DNA from: Eonycteris spelaea
Taxonomy: Eukaryota > Chordata > Mammalia > Chiroptera > Pteropodidae
Length of the DNA stretch: 64,000 nt
Assembly: GCA_003508835.1 (NCBI GenBank)
Contig: PUFA01000143.1
Location: 992,001-1,056,000 of the forward strand
Reading direction: 5' to 3'
A program made the position numbers and the translations under genes. The notes below the pieces were generated by a model. It had not been told where the DNA came from and did not search any database. It worked only from the letters and a program-made list of their open reading frames with translations. Below are positions 23,178 through 34,599 of the stretch, piece after piece; position 1 is the first letter of the stretch; each line of letters begins with the position of its first letter.

Positions 23178-23755
23178 GCATTTATCATACAGGAACTACC
23201 AATGCTCAATAAATTGTTGCTGTATTTCAAAACCATGTAAGCTCTATTTTATTCCAAATGCCCTTTGATCATTCTCTTAAAGCATATTTCTATATTTAAG
23301 CAAGTGAAGAGAGATATTATTAAATATTTTAGGAAATATTAAATTGTTCTTTGAAAAAACATTAAATACTTAAACTTTCTTTTTTTTGTTAAAGTCCATT
23401 TTGGACAAAGAAAAGATGACTACATTTAGAATATGCCACTGGAATGTCATTACTTCTTTGTTTCAACTTAAGTGAATGATCTTTTATAACATTTTAATAT
23501 CCTGTGGCTAAACAATATTGTGGTTGGCTCCACTATGGCTCTTTTCCTGGTTTCTATATTAAAATGGAAGGCTATATATAGAGTTCTTTGCTCAAGTTCC
23601 TTTGTCCAAATTTATCACTAGAAGTTGGCATTAGTAGTGGATATTTCATTGGATAAGGAAAAAACTGAAGAGAGAAACGTACATTGCTTTTGTAATAAAC
23701 ATGAACATTTAGGAGCACCTGCTATTTCTTTAACACAATTTTATTCAATCTGTTT
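23178..23755. other. No feature recognised
   Basis: Unique-looking AT-rich DNA between the pyrimidine tract and an antisense LTR. Confidence 0.4.
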
Positions 23756-23759
23756 AGTA

Positions 23760-24300
23760 TGTTAAAAGATAAACTGAGAAATATTAAAAAATTCGAGGGT
23801 TTATTTGAGTAAAAATTGATTTGAGTTGGGCAGCATCCAATCTAGCAGATGGAAAGAAACTGTGAAGAGCTGTATAAAATGAAAGACTTTTATAGGCAGA
23901 GTGCAGTAGGAATCAGGAATTTATACCGGCCAAAAAGCAGGTTGGTTATTGCAAGGTTGCTTTTCTTTAGTGGATTGTAGGGGCCTATGAAGCAGATGAC
24001 CTAACTAGTAAATGTTGATCAAGTGATTTCTGATAGACTGGTTTAAGATTCTATTTCTGGGAGAGCTGAAATTATAATTGAGTCTTAGTTTGGTGACATG
24101 GGCTTAGCATTTTGAGCCTGTTATCTTATTTTTAACAAACATTTATCCCTTTTTTTACTCATTTCATTTCTCATGGAGGAACTGTAATAAGGACAAATAG
24201 ATTGGAGAGAGCATTCTAATAGAATTAGAGTTTTTTAGGGAGTCAATAAATAATAGCTCTTTCCTTTTCCTGGGTTGTAAATAGACAAGTGGGGGTTTGC
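23760..24300 (-). repeat. Probable ERV-L/MaLR-type LTR (antisense)
   Basis: On the minus strand the unit ends with AATAAA (complement 'tttatttgag' near 23,800) about 40 bp before a CA terminus at 23,760. Upstream is 'ggatgctgcccaactcaaat', a phrase I recognise from an old mammalian LTR family. The right boundary is uncertain; related sequence may run to about 24,780. 24,300-24,970 is otherwise unassigned. Confidence 0.45.
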
Positions 24301-24973
24301 AATATCAGTTTTGTTAGTAAAGAGCTGTTTATTTATAGTACTTTAGATGGGAGACCAGAAATGAGTACTAGTGCCTCCTGCCCGCAACTACTCCCTTTCT
24401 TAGAACCTGGACGTTGGTCCAGCTTAGAGAAAATTTTGGTGTGCAGAACGGATACACTTACCCAGAGTTAGTGATTTCCATGGTCCAAGGTAGAGAGGAA
24501 GTAAAAGAAGGCAAACCATTAGTTTACAGGTTTATAGTAGGTTATTTCTACTTGCAGTAATATGGACCAATGGATTTCTGCCATGGATCAGATAATTCTC
24601 CTGTTGGGAAGCTGTGAATAAGGAGTAGAGGGCCAGGGGCTGTGAATCTAGTGCCCTGGTTTTCCATCCTGAATGTTACTTCTAATCCATTTGAAATACG
24701 TGGAGGTGATTTTAAATTATTACAGCGTCTTTAAAATCTACTGGCTTTGGAATTCTAAAGTATAGGGGTGTTAAATATTATGTAATGTAGATATCTACCA
24801 GCTCAATGAAGAATGTCCTTCCCCCACTTCAATTCCAAAAACATCTCCATTGAGAATTGTAGTGGAGACAGGAAGAAGAGTCGGAGTCTGGAAATGCATT
24901 AACTAACATGGATAAGGGAGAGGGGATGAATGGCAATGCTAGCATCCCCCACCCCTGTCTCCATGGCTTTTTA

Positions 24974-24988
24974 ATCTCTCTCTCCCTG

Positions 24989-25071
<83 letters not shown>
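24974..25071. repeat. (TC)n(AC)n compound microsatellite
   Basis: About 65 bp of TC followed by about 30 bp of AC, then 'aggcacgcacgcac'. ORFs reading through it on both strands are artefacts. 25,080-25,398 is unassigned. Confidence 0.97.
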
Positions 25072-25073
<2 letters not shown>

Positions 25074-25407
25074 CACGCACGCACAAAGCTGGCTTTGTTA
25101 TTATTATTAGTTACAGTCAGATTAGTAATTACAGATTACAGTCAACTCCCAAATTCAGCCTCAAGGCCGCCACCGTGTTATCAGCTACTCCCTCTTCTTA
25201 TCCTTGTGCCTATAGAGCAAGAAGTCCCAGAATAGGTAAGGCGTGTTCGTCTTCCCTGTAGTGTGACCTTGTTGCTCCAAGCACCAGGCATCCTGCCATG
25301 ATTGCAGGCATCTCTCACAACAAGAACCATTGTTCCAGTTGGAGTTCCTTCATGTAGAGACATGAGAATAGGCCACATTTACCCCTACTCTTTGTTCATA
25401 TGTAGTC

Positions 25408-28261
25408 TTTTTTTTTTTTTCAAATTTTTTAAAATTAATGTCAATGTACATACACTATTATATTAGTTTCAGGTGTACAACAGAGTGATTAGACATCTAT
25501 ATAACTTACGAAGTGATTACATCATAAATCTGGTGCCCATCTGGCAGCATACAGAGTTATTACAATATTACTGACTATATACATTATGCTATACTTTGTA
25601 TCTCCATGACTATTTTGTGACTACCAATTGGTACTTCTTAATCCCATCTTGTTTTTCATACGTCAGTGCAACCCCTCTCTGATCTGGAAGCCATCAAAAT
25701 GTTCTCTGTATCTATGAATTTGTTTCTGTTTTGTTTGTTTATTTTGTTCTCCAGATTCCACGTAAAGTTAAATTACATGGAACTTGACCTTCTCTGTTTG
25801 ACTTACTTCACTCAGCACAGTACCCTCTGCCAACCATGTTGCTGCACGTGGCAAGATTTTATTCATTCTTTGTGGCTGAGTAATACTTCATTGTATATAT
25901 GTAAAACCTCTTCTTTATCCATTCATCCAATGAAGAACACACAGGTTGTCTCCATACCTTGGCTATTGTAAATAATGCTGTTATGAATATATGAATGCAT
26001 ATATCCCTTTGAAGTAGTGTTTTAAGTTTTTTCCAATAAATACCAAAAGTGCTGTTACTGGATCTTTCTCTGTCTCTTGTTATAGCCTTTGTTTTAAAGT
26101 CTATTTTGTTTAGTATAGGTATTGCTACCCCAGCTTTTTTTTTTCAATTTTCATGAAATGTCTTTTATCAACCTTTTACTTCTAGTCTGTTGTATTTTTT
26201 GATCTGAAGTGAGTCTTTTCTATACAGCATATGTAAGGGTCTTGTTTTCTTATTCATTCAGCTGCGATTGATATGTAGTTAATAGTATTTTATTATTCAT
26301 GTTTTCGATCATTTTTCTTCTTTTTCTTCTTAAAGAAGTCCCTCTAAATTTCTTGTAATATTGATTTGGTGTTGATGAACTTTAGCTTTTTCTTGTCTGA
26401 GAAGCTTATTATCTGGCCTTAAATTTTAAATGATATCTTTGCTGCATAGGGTAATTTTGGTTGTAGGTGCTTACTTTTCATCACTTTGAATATTTTGTGC
26501 CAATCTCTTCTGGCCTGCAAAGTTTCTGTTGAGAAATTAGCTGACAGTCTTAGAGGAGCTCTTCATTTCAGTTATTGTAGTCTTCATTTCAGACGGGTTC
26601 TTTTTATGTTTTCTATCTTCATTTTTATATTTTCTATCTCTTTGTTGAATTTCTCACTTGAGAAATTGAGCATCCTTATAACTAGTGTTTTGAACTCTGC
26701 ATCTGTTAGATTACTTGTTTCCATTTTGTTTAGTTCTTTTTCTGGAGCTTTGTTCTGTCCTTTCATTTGGGACATGTTTTTTTGTCTACCTATTTTGGTG
26801 GCCTCTCTGTGTTTGTTTCTATGTATTAGGTAGGGCTCCTGTCTCTCCTGGTGTTGGAAGAATGGTCTTATGGAGCAGGTGTTCTGTGAGGCCCAGTGGC
26901 ACAGTCTCCCTGGTCACCTGAGCCAACCAGATGCTCCATGAGTATCCCTTGTATGGATTGTGTGTACCCTCCTGTTGTAGTTGAGCCTTGGTTGCTGTTC
27001 GCACATCAGTGGATGGGGTTGACCCTTGGGCAGATTGGTTGTGAGAACCGGCTGTGAATATAATGGAGAAGCTGTTATACAGGAGCTGACCTTATGAAGG
27101 AAGATTTGCTTTAGTAGGACTCCGGTGTCTGCCCAGTCTGCCATCTGGGTGTGTGGCCCCTTGGATGCAGCCCCAGGTGGTGCTCTGGCTGGGTCTGAAG
27201 CTGGCCACTGGTTGTGCAAACCTTGGGGTCTCCTGAGAAGGGCCCCATCACAGGCCAAGTTTAGTCACAGCCTGAGCTCTGTGCAGGGCCACCTGGCATG
27301 AGCCACCAAGCAACCTGCAGATGGCTGCAACCAGCGCTGGGCTTGGTGGTGTCTGGGAGAGGCTAAACTGAGAACCAAGGCCTGCTGCTACTGATGCTGG
27401 GTGTGGAGCTGCTTGGCAAGGGGTATAGGGCATGCAGAGCTTAGATGCTGCTTGTTTGGGTTTAGTGAACCTTTGAGATAATTTAGGAGAATCTGCAGCA
27501 AGAGCCAAGAAAAAGCTATTTCTATAGAAAAGCTGTTGGAAGTGGCATGGGTGGGCCACATTTGGGTGAGGTATGACCTCAGGGAATTACCAGGGCAGGG
27601 CAAATGGTGTTAGCTAGGTTGATGGAGACTCAGATGTAGAGGATGCCTGGACAAGAAGGACTCAATGAAGGAACAATACTGTCCACCAGCACTTTTGTCT
27701 GGGAGTAAGCTGCCCCTTCAGCCCTCACACTGAATCCAGACGATTCAGATTCTCCCTATATGTTTCTGACACCTTTTGAGCTGCTGCCCCAGTGCTGGAG
27801 CTCAGAGTGAGTGCATTCATCAGTGAGTAAGACCATGTACAGGCCCTTTAAAGGGAACTCCTGGGACTCCAGCTGCCCTCTGTCTCACTCAGCCACAGTC
27901 TCTGCTGGTTTTCACAGCTGGAAGATGTGGAGATTTCTTTTCCTGGTAGTAGAACCTGGGGCTGGGGATCCTGGTGTGGTCTTGGACCCCTTGCTCCTTA
28001 GGGAGGACCTCCATAGCTGAGATATTTCTCCTGATTTTTAACCACCACACATGATGTGGAACCAGCGCTTTCCATGTCTCTGCCCTTCCAACCAGTCTTG
28101 TGTTGGCTTCTTATGTATATCCTTAGTTGTAGGACTTCTGTTCAGTTAGACTTAAGAGATTCTCAATGATAGTTGTTCTGTAGTTTAGTTGTAATTTTGA
28201 TGTGGTCATGAGAGGAGGCAAACACTGTGTTTACCTATTTTACCATCTTTACAGGAAGTCC
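25408..28261 (-). mobile_element. L1 insertion with target-site duplication and internal deletions
   Basis: The insertion is bounded by a perfect 9-bp direct repeat 'tatgtagtc' (25,399-25,407 and 28,262-28,270). The poly-T at 25,408-25,420 is the complement of the poly(A) tail. Going right, the element shows a 3' UTR up to about 26,060, then jumps into ORF2 N-terminal/ORF1 C-terminal sequence. It jumps again near 26,562 into ORF1 N-terminal sequence, and then has a GC-rich 5' UTR (26,800-28,258). A full-length L1 has therefore lost nearly all of ORF2 and part of ORF1 while keeping both ends. Confidence 0.92.
26584..26775 (-). pseudogene. L1 ORF1 N-terminal remnant
   Basis: Encodes 'MSQMKGQNKAPEKELNKMET' followed by 'LTDAEFKTLVIRMLNFSSEK'. 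It is clearly homologous to the ORF1 N-terminus at 12,992 in the other L1. It is cut off after about 63 codons by the internal deletion. Confidence 0.8.
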
Positions 28262-28274
28262 TATGTAGTCATTT

Positions 28275-29675
28275 TTGTTATCAATAAACTTAGCTCTAAG
28301 TTTGAAGAGCTTAATAAAAATATATTATTTATTAGAATGCATTTTTGGAATTCTCCCAGAATGACTAAATGTTATTAATGGAAAATAGTGACACATATTT
28401 TACATTTGATATTTAGGAAATTTTTTACTTAAAAGATAAGGATCATAGAGTCTTAGTACCAATTTTTTTTTAATACCTATTACATACATTTAACCATTTT
28501 TTATATGGAGAAATATTAACTATCTTTTCAACAATAACATGAGATAAATGCATGTTTTCACAAAAAAGAAAATTGATTTCTTAGCTCCTACTTTAGAAAT
28601 ATTAAACAGCGACAATAGAAAGATAATGCCATTTCTTTAGAGGTTTATCAAAACTCTGTTTTGTTGAATCAGAATGTGGAGACAATTCTGTAAATGAGAG
28701 GTTCTAATCAATCTTAGGGTTTTAAGCCACTGAACATGAAGAGTGACAGCATTAACAAAGTAGTTTAGTTCTTCTGTAGTAGTATTATGTAGTGACATGG
28801 TTGCAAAAATAGCAGACCAATTAAATTGAACAACTTAAATTTTGGCAAAGACAAAAGGAAGATTGTTTAAGATTGTTTTTTTTTTACATACTTCGATTAT
28901 TAAAAATATCAAACATCACAGTATATAGAATAATAAATTATGTGGATACTTGTGGCAAAATCCTAATTGTGGATTTACAGTTTATAGCTACATCAGGGAG
29001 AAGGTACACTGGACAAAAGTTTTAGAATTCATTCTAGCAATAAATATATCATTTGGGGGTTTCATAATGTTTCCAATCATCAAATTCTTTCCTTATCCAT
29101 GGATAGAAACAGTTTAAGATTTATGATTTGCTATAATTTTTTCTGAGGCATATGCTTGTATATTCTTGTTATTTCCATTGATTCAATTAAAGCGCTGAAT
29201 CTGGGCAGGGGCATTTTTAGATTTTTTTCAGGATGGGAAATTATAATTTTAAAAAGAACCTCCCAATTTCTGATTCTGTTTCATCTGTTTGCGACAGGTC
29301 TATTCTCTGTCTCTTCTCCCCATACACACACACATTTAGTAAACACTGGACCATGTATAAATGATATATGCAGTCTCCTTCAATGCCAAAATATTCTGGA
29401 TAAATTTAGCATTTGAAATGAATAAAGTGAAACAAAATATCCCACAAAACCAAGGGAAAGGAAATCAGCAGAGGACTCAGAGGCATACCTATGAAATCCA
29501 AGAAGAATTTTAAGCTAAAAAGATCATTTGAAAAAATTCTTTGACATCTAATACATGGCCTCTTTGGATGGGAGAACGCATCTAAAAAGAACAAACAATG
29601 ATTAAGTGACAGTAGGAAGATAGTAAGGTAAAACAAATAGATGACAAAGTAATTAATAGTATGAGAACATAGAAC
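28275..29675. other. No feature recognised
   Basis: AT-rich single-copy-looking DNA. Short ORFs in it have no codon or splice support. Confidence 0.4.
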
Positions 29676-29677
29676 CA

Positions 29678-30165
29678 TGTTAGTTTTATATTTCTGCTGT
29701 AAAAAGCTACCTTAAATTTAATGACTAAAAACAACACAAATTCATTATCTTATAATTCCGTTGTTCAGAAATCTGACATAGGTTTTACTGAGGTGAAATC
29801 ATGAAATTGGCAGGGCTGCATTTCTTTCTGGAAGCTCTGAGAGACAATCTGGTTCCTTGCCTTTTTCAGCATCTGGAGGCTGCTCACATTCCTTAGTTTA
29901 TGGCTCCCACCCTCCATTCCAAAGCCAGCAACATTGCATCTCTGTGACTATTCTTCTCTAGTCAAATCTCTTTTAGACTACAGCTAGGAAAAGTCATCCA
30001 TTTTTAAAGAACCACCTGGATAACCAGGATAATCTCTCCATTTTAAGATTCTTCATTTAATCACATCTGCAAAGTCCCTTTTGCCATATGAAGTAACATA
30101 TTCATTCACAAGTTCTGGGAATTAGGACTTGGACATCTTTGGTGGGGGTATTATTCTGCCTACCA
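29678..30165 (-). repeat. MLT1-like MaLR LTR (antisense)
   Basis: Near full length. Read on the minus strand it starts 'tggtaggcagaataatacc' and continues with 'aaagatgtccaagtcctaat' and 'gggactttgcagatgtgatt'. It ends with a decayed polyadenylation region and ACA. These phrases are characteristic of a common MaLR LTR. Confidence 0.75.
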
Positions 30166-30229
30166 TAATATCATATTAAAATCTATGTATGATGCAGTAA
30201 AGAAAATTGATATTACTGTAGAAAATTTA

Positions 30230-30700
30230 ATTGATGTGGAGAATAGACTTGAAAAATTCTTCTAGCTAAAATATTGGATTTATGAAAAGAAGATGGTATA
30301 TAGTGAAAAAAAAGAAATCTGCTGTAAGAATATTTGGAGTATCTAAAAAAGAGACTATAATATAGATCATTATTTCTAAAGAAGAAAACAGTACATTTGA
30401 AGAAAAAGAAATAAGGAAAGAGTTAATGTGAAGAAAACTTTTCTAAGCTGAAAAAGACCTGTGAATGCAGAAAGGGCTTTTTTTTAAATATAAGACGTGA
30501 CAACTCAAAGAGACAATAGCAAAAAAATTTTAAATTAAGATGCTAAAGAAAATTTTTTTTTTATATATCTAGAGAGAAAAATACCATATTACTATGAGGA
30601 AACAAAAATTAGGCTGGTCTCAGAATTCTTTTCTGTAGCATTAAATACCAGAAGACAACCGATCAATGTTTTTATAGTTTAACTTTTTTATGCAGTTCAT
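30230..30700 (+). repeat. Possible HAL1/L1 ORF1 remnant
   Basis: A-rich stretch ending in 'gctggtctcagaattctttt' and 'ataccagaagacaacc', which resembles the end of the ORF1-like region of old L1/HAL1 elements. It is heavily diverged, so low certainty. Confidence 0.4.
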
Positions 30701-30853
30701 ATTTCTTATGTGACAGCAATTGTAAATGACTCCTAAGTATATAAAGTACTCTAAACTACGTCCTGTTTGTTTTTGGAGGAACAACCAACCAACCAAACAA
30801 GAAATTAAGATATACAACAGTGATTAAAAGATGATACAATAAACACAAAAGCC

Positions 30854-30878
30854 ATGGTGTGTGTGTGTGTGTGTGTGT
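30854..30878. repeat. (TG)n microsatellite
   Basis: Twelve TG dinucleotides. Confidence 0.95.
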
Positions 30879-31115
30879 ACATAAACTGATGGTGTATCCT
30901 ACAGTCCTATAATACAGAGATGGCTTTAAATAATTATGTTAAATACAGTTAAAAATTGATTACAAATGTAATAAACCTTTCAGAGAAGATATGTAATATA
31001 AAAATTCAATAACAATAATCTAGATTTAAGTAAACTTTTGTAATCTTCTGATTTATTTATGCCAAAGGTAAAGCTGATAATTTTAGAGTAAGAATGATTT
31101 AAAAATAAACCTAAA

Positions 31116-31526
31116 CCGTTGGTCGGCAAACTGCCCCCCATTGCCTGCTGAAATCTGGCTCACTGTTTTTGTATGACCCAGGAACTAAGAATAGTTTTTC
31201 CACTTTTAAATAGTTGAAAAAACTAAAACAATATTTTGTGATGTGAAAATTATATGAAATTCAAATTTTATAGTTTATAAATAAAGTTTTATTGAAATAT
31301 AGTTACACTCATTTTTTTTGCATATTTGTCTTTGGCTGCTTTTGCACTGAACAACTGTGTTGAGTGTTGCAATAGAGGTGCAAATTTGGTGTCTAATTGC
31401 TTTGCACTGCTTCTGATAGCACTACAAATCTACAGTAACACTGTTATAACTTGATTTTGCTTTTTGACCCAAAAAGCTTACAGTATTTATGATGTGGCCC
31501 TTACAGAAAAAGTGCAACTCCTGACT
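31116..31526. mobile_element. hAT-like non-autonomous DNA transposon
   Basis: The left end reads 'gttggtcggcaaactgccc'. It is followed by 'aataaagttttattgaaata' and 'tttggctgcttttgcactg'. The right end reads 'gatgtggcccttacagaaaa' and 'agtgcaactcctgactcag'. This is the order of a well-known MER-type hAT element with near-complementary ends. The central part contains an extra or diverged stretch. It encodes no transposase. Confidence 0.6.
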
Positions 31527-31944
31527 CAGACTAAAATTTAGTGTATAACACTGAACTCTTCTCTTTTCAGTTCAAGGGACCCAAATATACTCAATTATTG
31601 CCATTCAGTGTTCTGCTTACTTCAGTGTCTCTTTGGTCTCATTAGGACTGGGGATAAAAACAAGACTCATCTACATTTAGTAACCCATTTTTTTTTTCAT
31701 CTTTGCCTTAAATGAAACAAAATGTATATAAAGTTTTCAGAATTTTATTTCCAAAGGCAAAAATCAGTTAATATTGCATTATTATAAGAAATAATGAATA
31801 CCTTACCATCATATGCCAAAATTCTGTGTACTTATAAAAATTAAGCATGTACACCGTATTATATGTGAGTTATATGTCAATCAGATAAAGCAGCAAAGGT
31901 TGATTTGGTATGTGTAGATGAATTTAAAAAAAAAAAAGGAAGTA

Positions 31945-32240
31945 GCATTGAAATGAGATCTTGAAGGATGCTCCTGAATTCAAGGTAGATAGAGCTGGAT
32001 TAAGATAACATCAAGACAAGAACAAGATTTGAAAGCTACAAAGCTACCAATAAGATCACGTGTTTGGGAAATGAAAGAAGTTCAGTGGCTGGAACATAAT
32101 TTAGAGAGAAGTGGCTGGAGTTGAGGCAATAAAGTCCTGCTGACACAGGCCGATATGCCGTGCAAAGCAATTTTCATCTTGTATCAATGAGAATTCATTT
32201 TAGTTCTAACTGTAGAATATCATATCAGATTTATATTTCA
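31945..32240 (+). repeat. Ancient dispersed repeat
   Basis: 'gagatcttgaaggatgctcc', 'aaagaagttcagtggctgga' and 'gagaagtggctggagttgag' are in the order of the same old dispersed repeat seen at 46.3-47.2 kb. Confidence 0.45.
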
Positions 32241-34599
32241 GAATAATGATTCTTAACTGTTTTTGAATGCAGCAATCCTAAAATTCTTTACAGAACAAAA
32301 GTTGCCTTGGGTTATATCCACTTATGTACTATTTATAACAAATTTTTCTTTGAAGGAGAATCTGTATACAATTCCCTACTTATCCTAGAAACTTAGGAGA
32401 TCAGGCTGTTAAATAACTGAAATAATTTTATTATTATTTTTTATTTAACATATTTTCAATTAGAGTTGACATTCAATATTACTTTATATTAGTTTTTAGG
32501 CGTTCAGCGTAGTGATTAGACATTTATATAATTTACAAAGTCATCCTCCCTCCCCCCAATTACTCTAGTATCCGTCTGGCACTATACATACTAAAATACT
32601 GTTGATAATATCATCTATGCTGTACTTTACACCCCTGTGACTATTTCATAAAACCAGTTAGTACTTAATTCCTACACCTCTTTTACCAAGCCTCCCAACC
32701 CCCCTTCCATCTGACAATCATCAGTTTGTTCTCTATGAGTCTGTTTCTATTTTGTTTGTTTATTTTTTTCTTTAGAGTTCACATATGAATGAGATCATCT
32801 TGTGTTTGTCTTTGACTTATTTCACTTAGTGTATACCTCCTAGGTCCATCTAGGTTGTCGCAAATGGTATGAATTCATTTTTTTTAATGACTGATTAATA
32901 TTCCATTGTATGTTCCATGTACCACAACTTCTTTATCCAATCACCTATTTATAGCCACTTAGACTACTTCTATATATAGGCTGTTGTAAATAGCACTGAA
33001 ATGAACCTGGGGGTGCATATATCTTTTCAAACTAGTGTTTGTTTTATTTGTTTGTTTGTTTGTTTTATCAAATACCCAGAAGTGTCATTACTGGTTCATA
33101 AGTCATTGTATATTTTTAAATTTTTGGAGGACCCTCCAAACTTTTCCATAGTCCCTGTACCAATTTGCAATCCCATCAAAACTGTATGAGGGTTCCTTTT
33201 CTCCCTATCTTTGCTATCACTTGTTGTTTTTGATTTATTGATGATAGCCATCCAACAGGTATGAGGTGATATCTTGTTGTGGTTTTAATTTGCATTTCTC
33301 TAATCATTAGTGACCTTGAATATCTTTTCATATGTCTATTAGCCATCCCTATGTCCTCCTTGGGGAAATGTTTATTATTCAGGTTTCTGCCCATTTTTTT
33401 TTTAAATTGGATTTTTTTTTTTTGGTGTTGATTTGTATGAATTTTTTTTTTTACAAATTTTGGATAATAACCTCTTCTCAGATATATGGCAGGAAAATAT
33501 CTTTCATTCAGTAGGTTGTCTTTTTGTTTGTTGATAATTTCCCTTGCTGTGCAAAAACTTTATTTGATGTAATTCCATTTGTTTACTTTTTCTTTTATTT
33601 CCCTTGCCTGAGGAGATATATCAGAAAAAATATTACTAAGAGCAATGCCAGAGAGTTTGCTGCCTATGTTTTTTAAAGGAATTTTATGGTTTGGGTCTTA
33701 TATTTATTTAAGTCTGTAATTTATTTTGACTTTATTCTCTTTATTTTATTCTATTTTATTATTATTTTTTATTTATTATGGTGACATTGATTAATGAAAT
33801 CCAGTAAGTTTCAGGTATATACTTTAGCAGTAAGAGCATGTATAATATATTTCTTTGTCACCACATATTTGACCCCTTTTACCCTATCTACCATCCCCCT
33901 TGCCCCTACCCTCTGGTAACCACTAGTCTATTGTTCATGTTCATGATCTCTGTTTGTTTGTCCTATTCGTTTGTTGTTTTTAGGTTTATAACCCACAGAT
34001 AAATGATACCATGTGGTTTTCAACTTCTGTCTGGTTTATTTTGCTTAGTATGATTTCTCAAGGTCTATCCATGTTGTCACAAATGGCACTATTTCATCTC
34101 TTCTTATGGCTGAGTAATATTCCATCATATATATGTACTACAGCTTCTTTATCCAATCATCTATTGTGGGACACTTCGGTTGCTTCTATGTCCTAGCTAC
34201 CATGAATAATGCTCATATGAACATGAGAGTGCAAATATCTTTTCAGATATTAGTTTTCAACTCTTTGGGGTAAATATCCAGTAGAAGGATTGCTGGATCA
34301 TTATGGTAGACCAATTCTTAGTTTTTGAGGAACCTCCATACTGTTTTTCATGGTGGTTGTACCGATTTGCAGTCCCACCAGCCATGTGTGAGGATTCCTT
34401 TTTCTCTGCAATCTCTCAAACATTTGTTAGTACTTGTCTTGTTGATTATAGCTATTCTAATAGGTGTGAGATGCTATCTCATTGTGGTTTTGATTTGCAT
34501 TTCCCTAGTAGCTAGCAATGTTGAGCATCATTTCATATATTTGTTGGCCATTTGTATGTCTTTTTGGAGAAGTGTGTGTTAAGGTCCTCTGCCTATTTT

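Noticed and set aside
22572..23240. Long ORFs of 222 (+) and 182 (-) codons
   Set aside because: They consist only of S/F/L/P or E/K/R/G residues and are produced by the polypyrimidine microsatellite.
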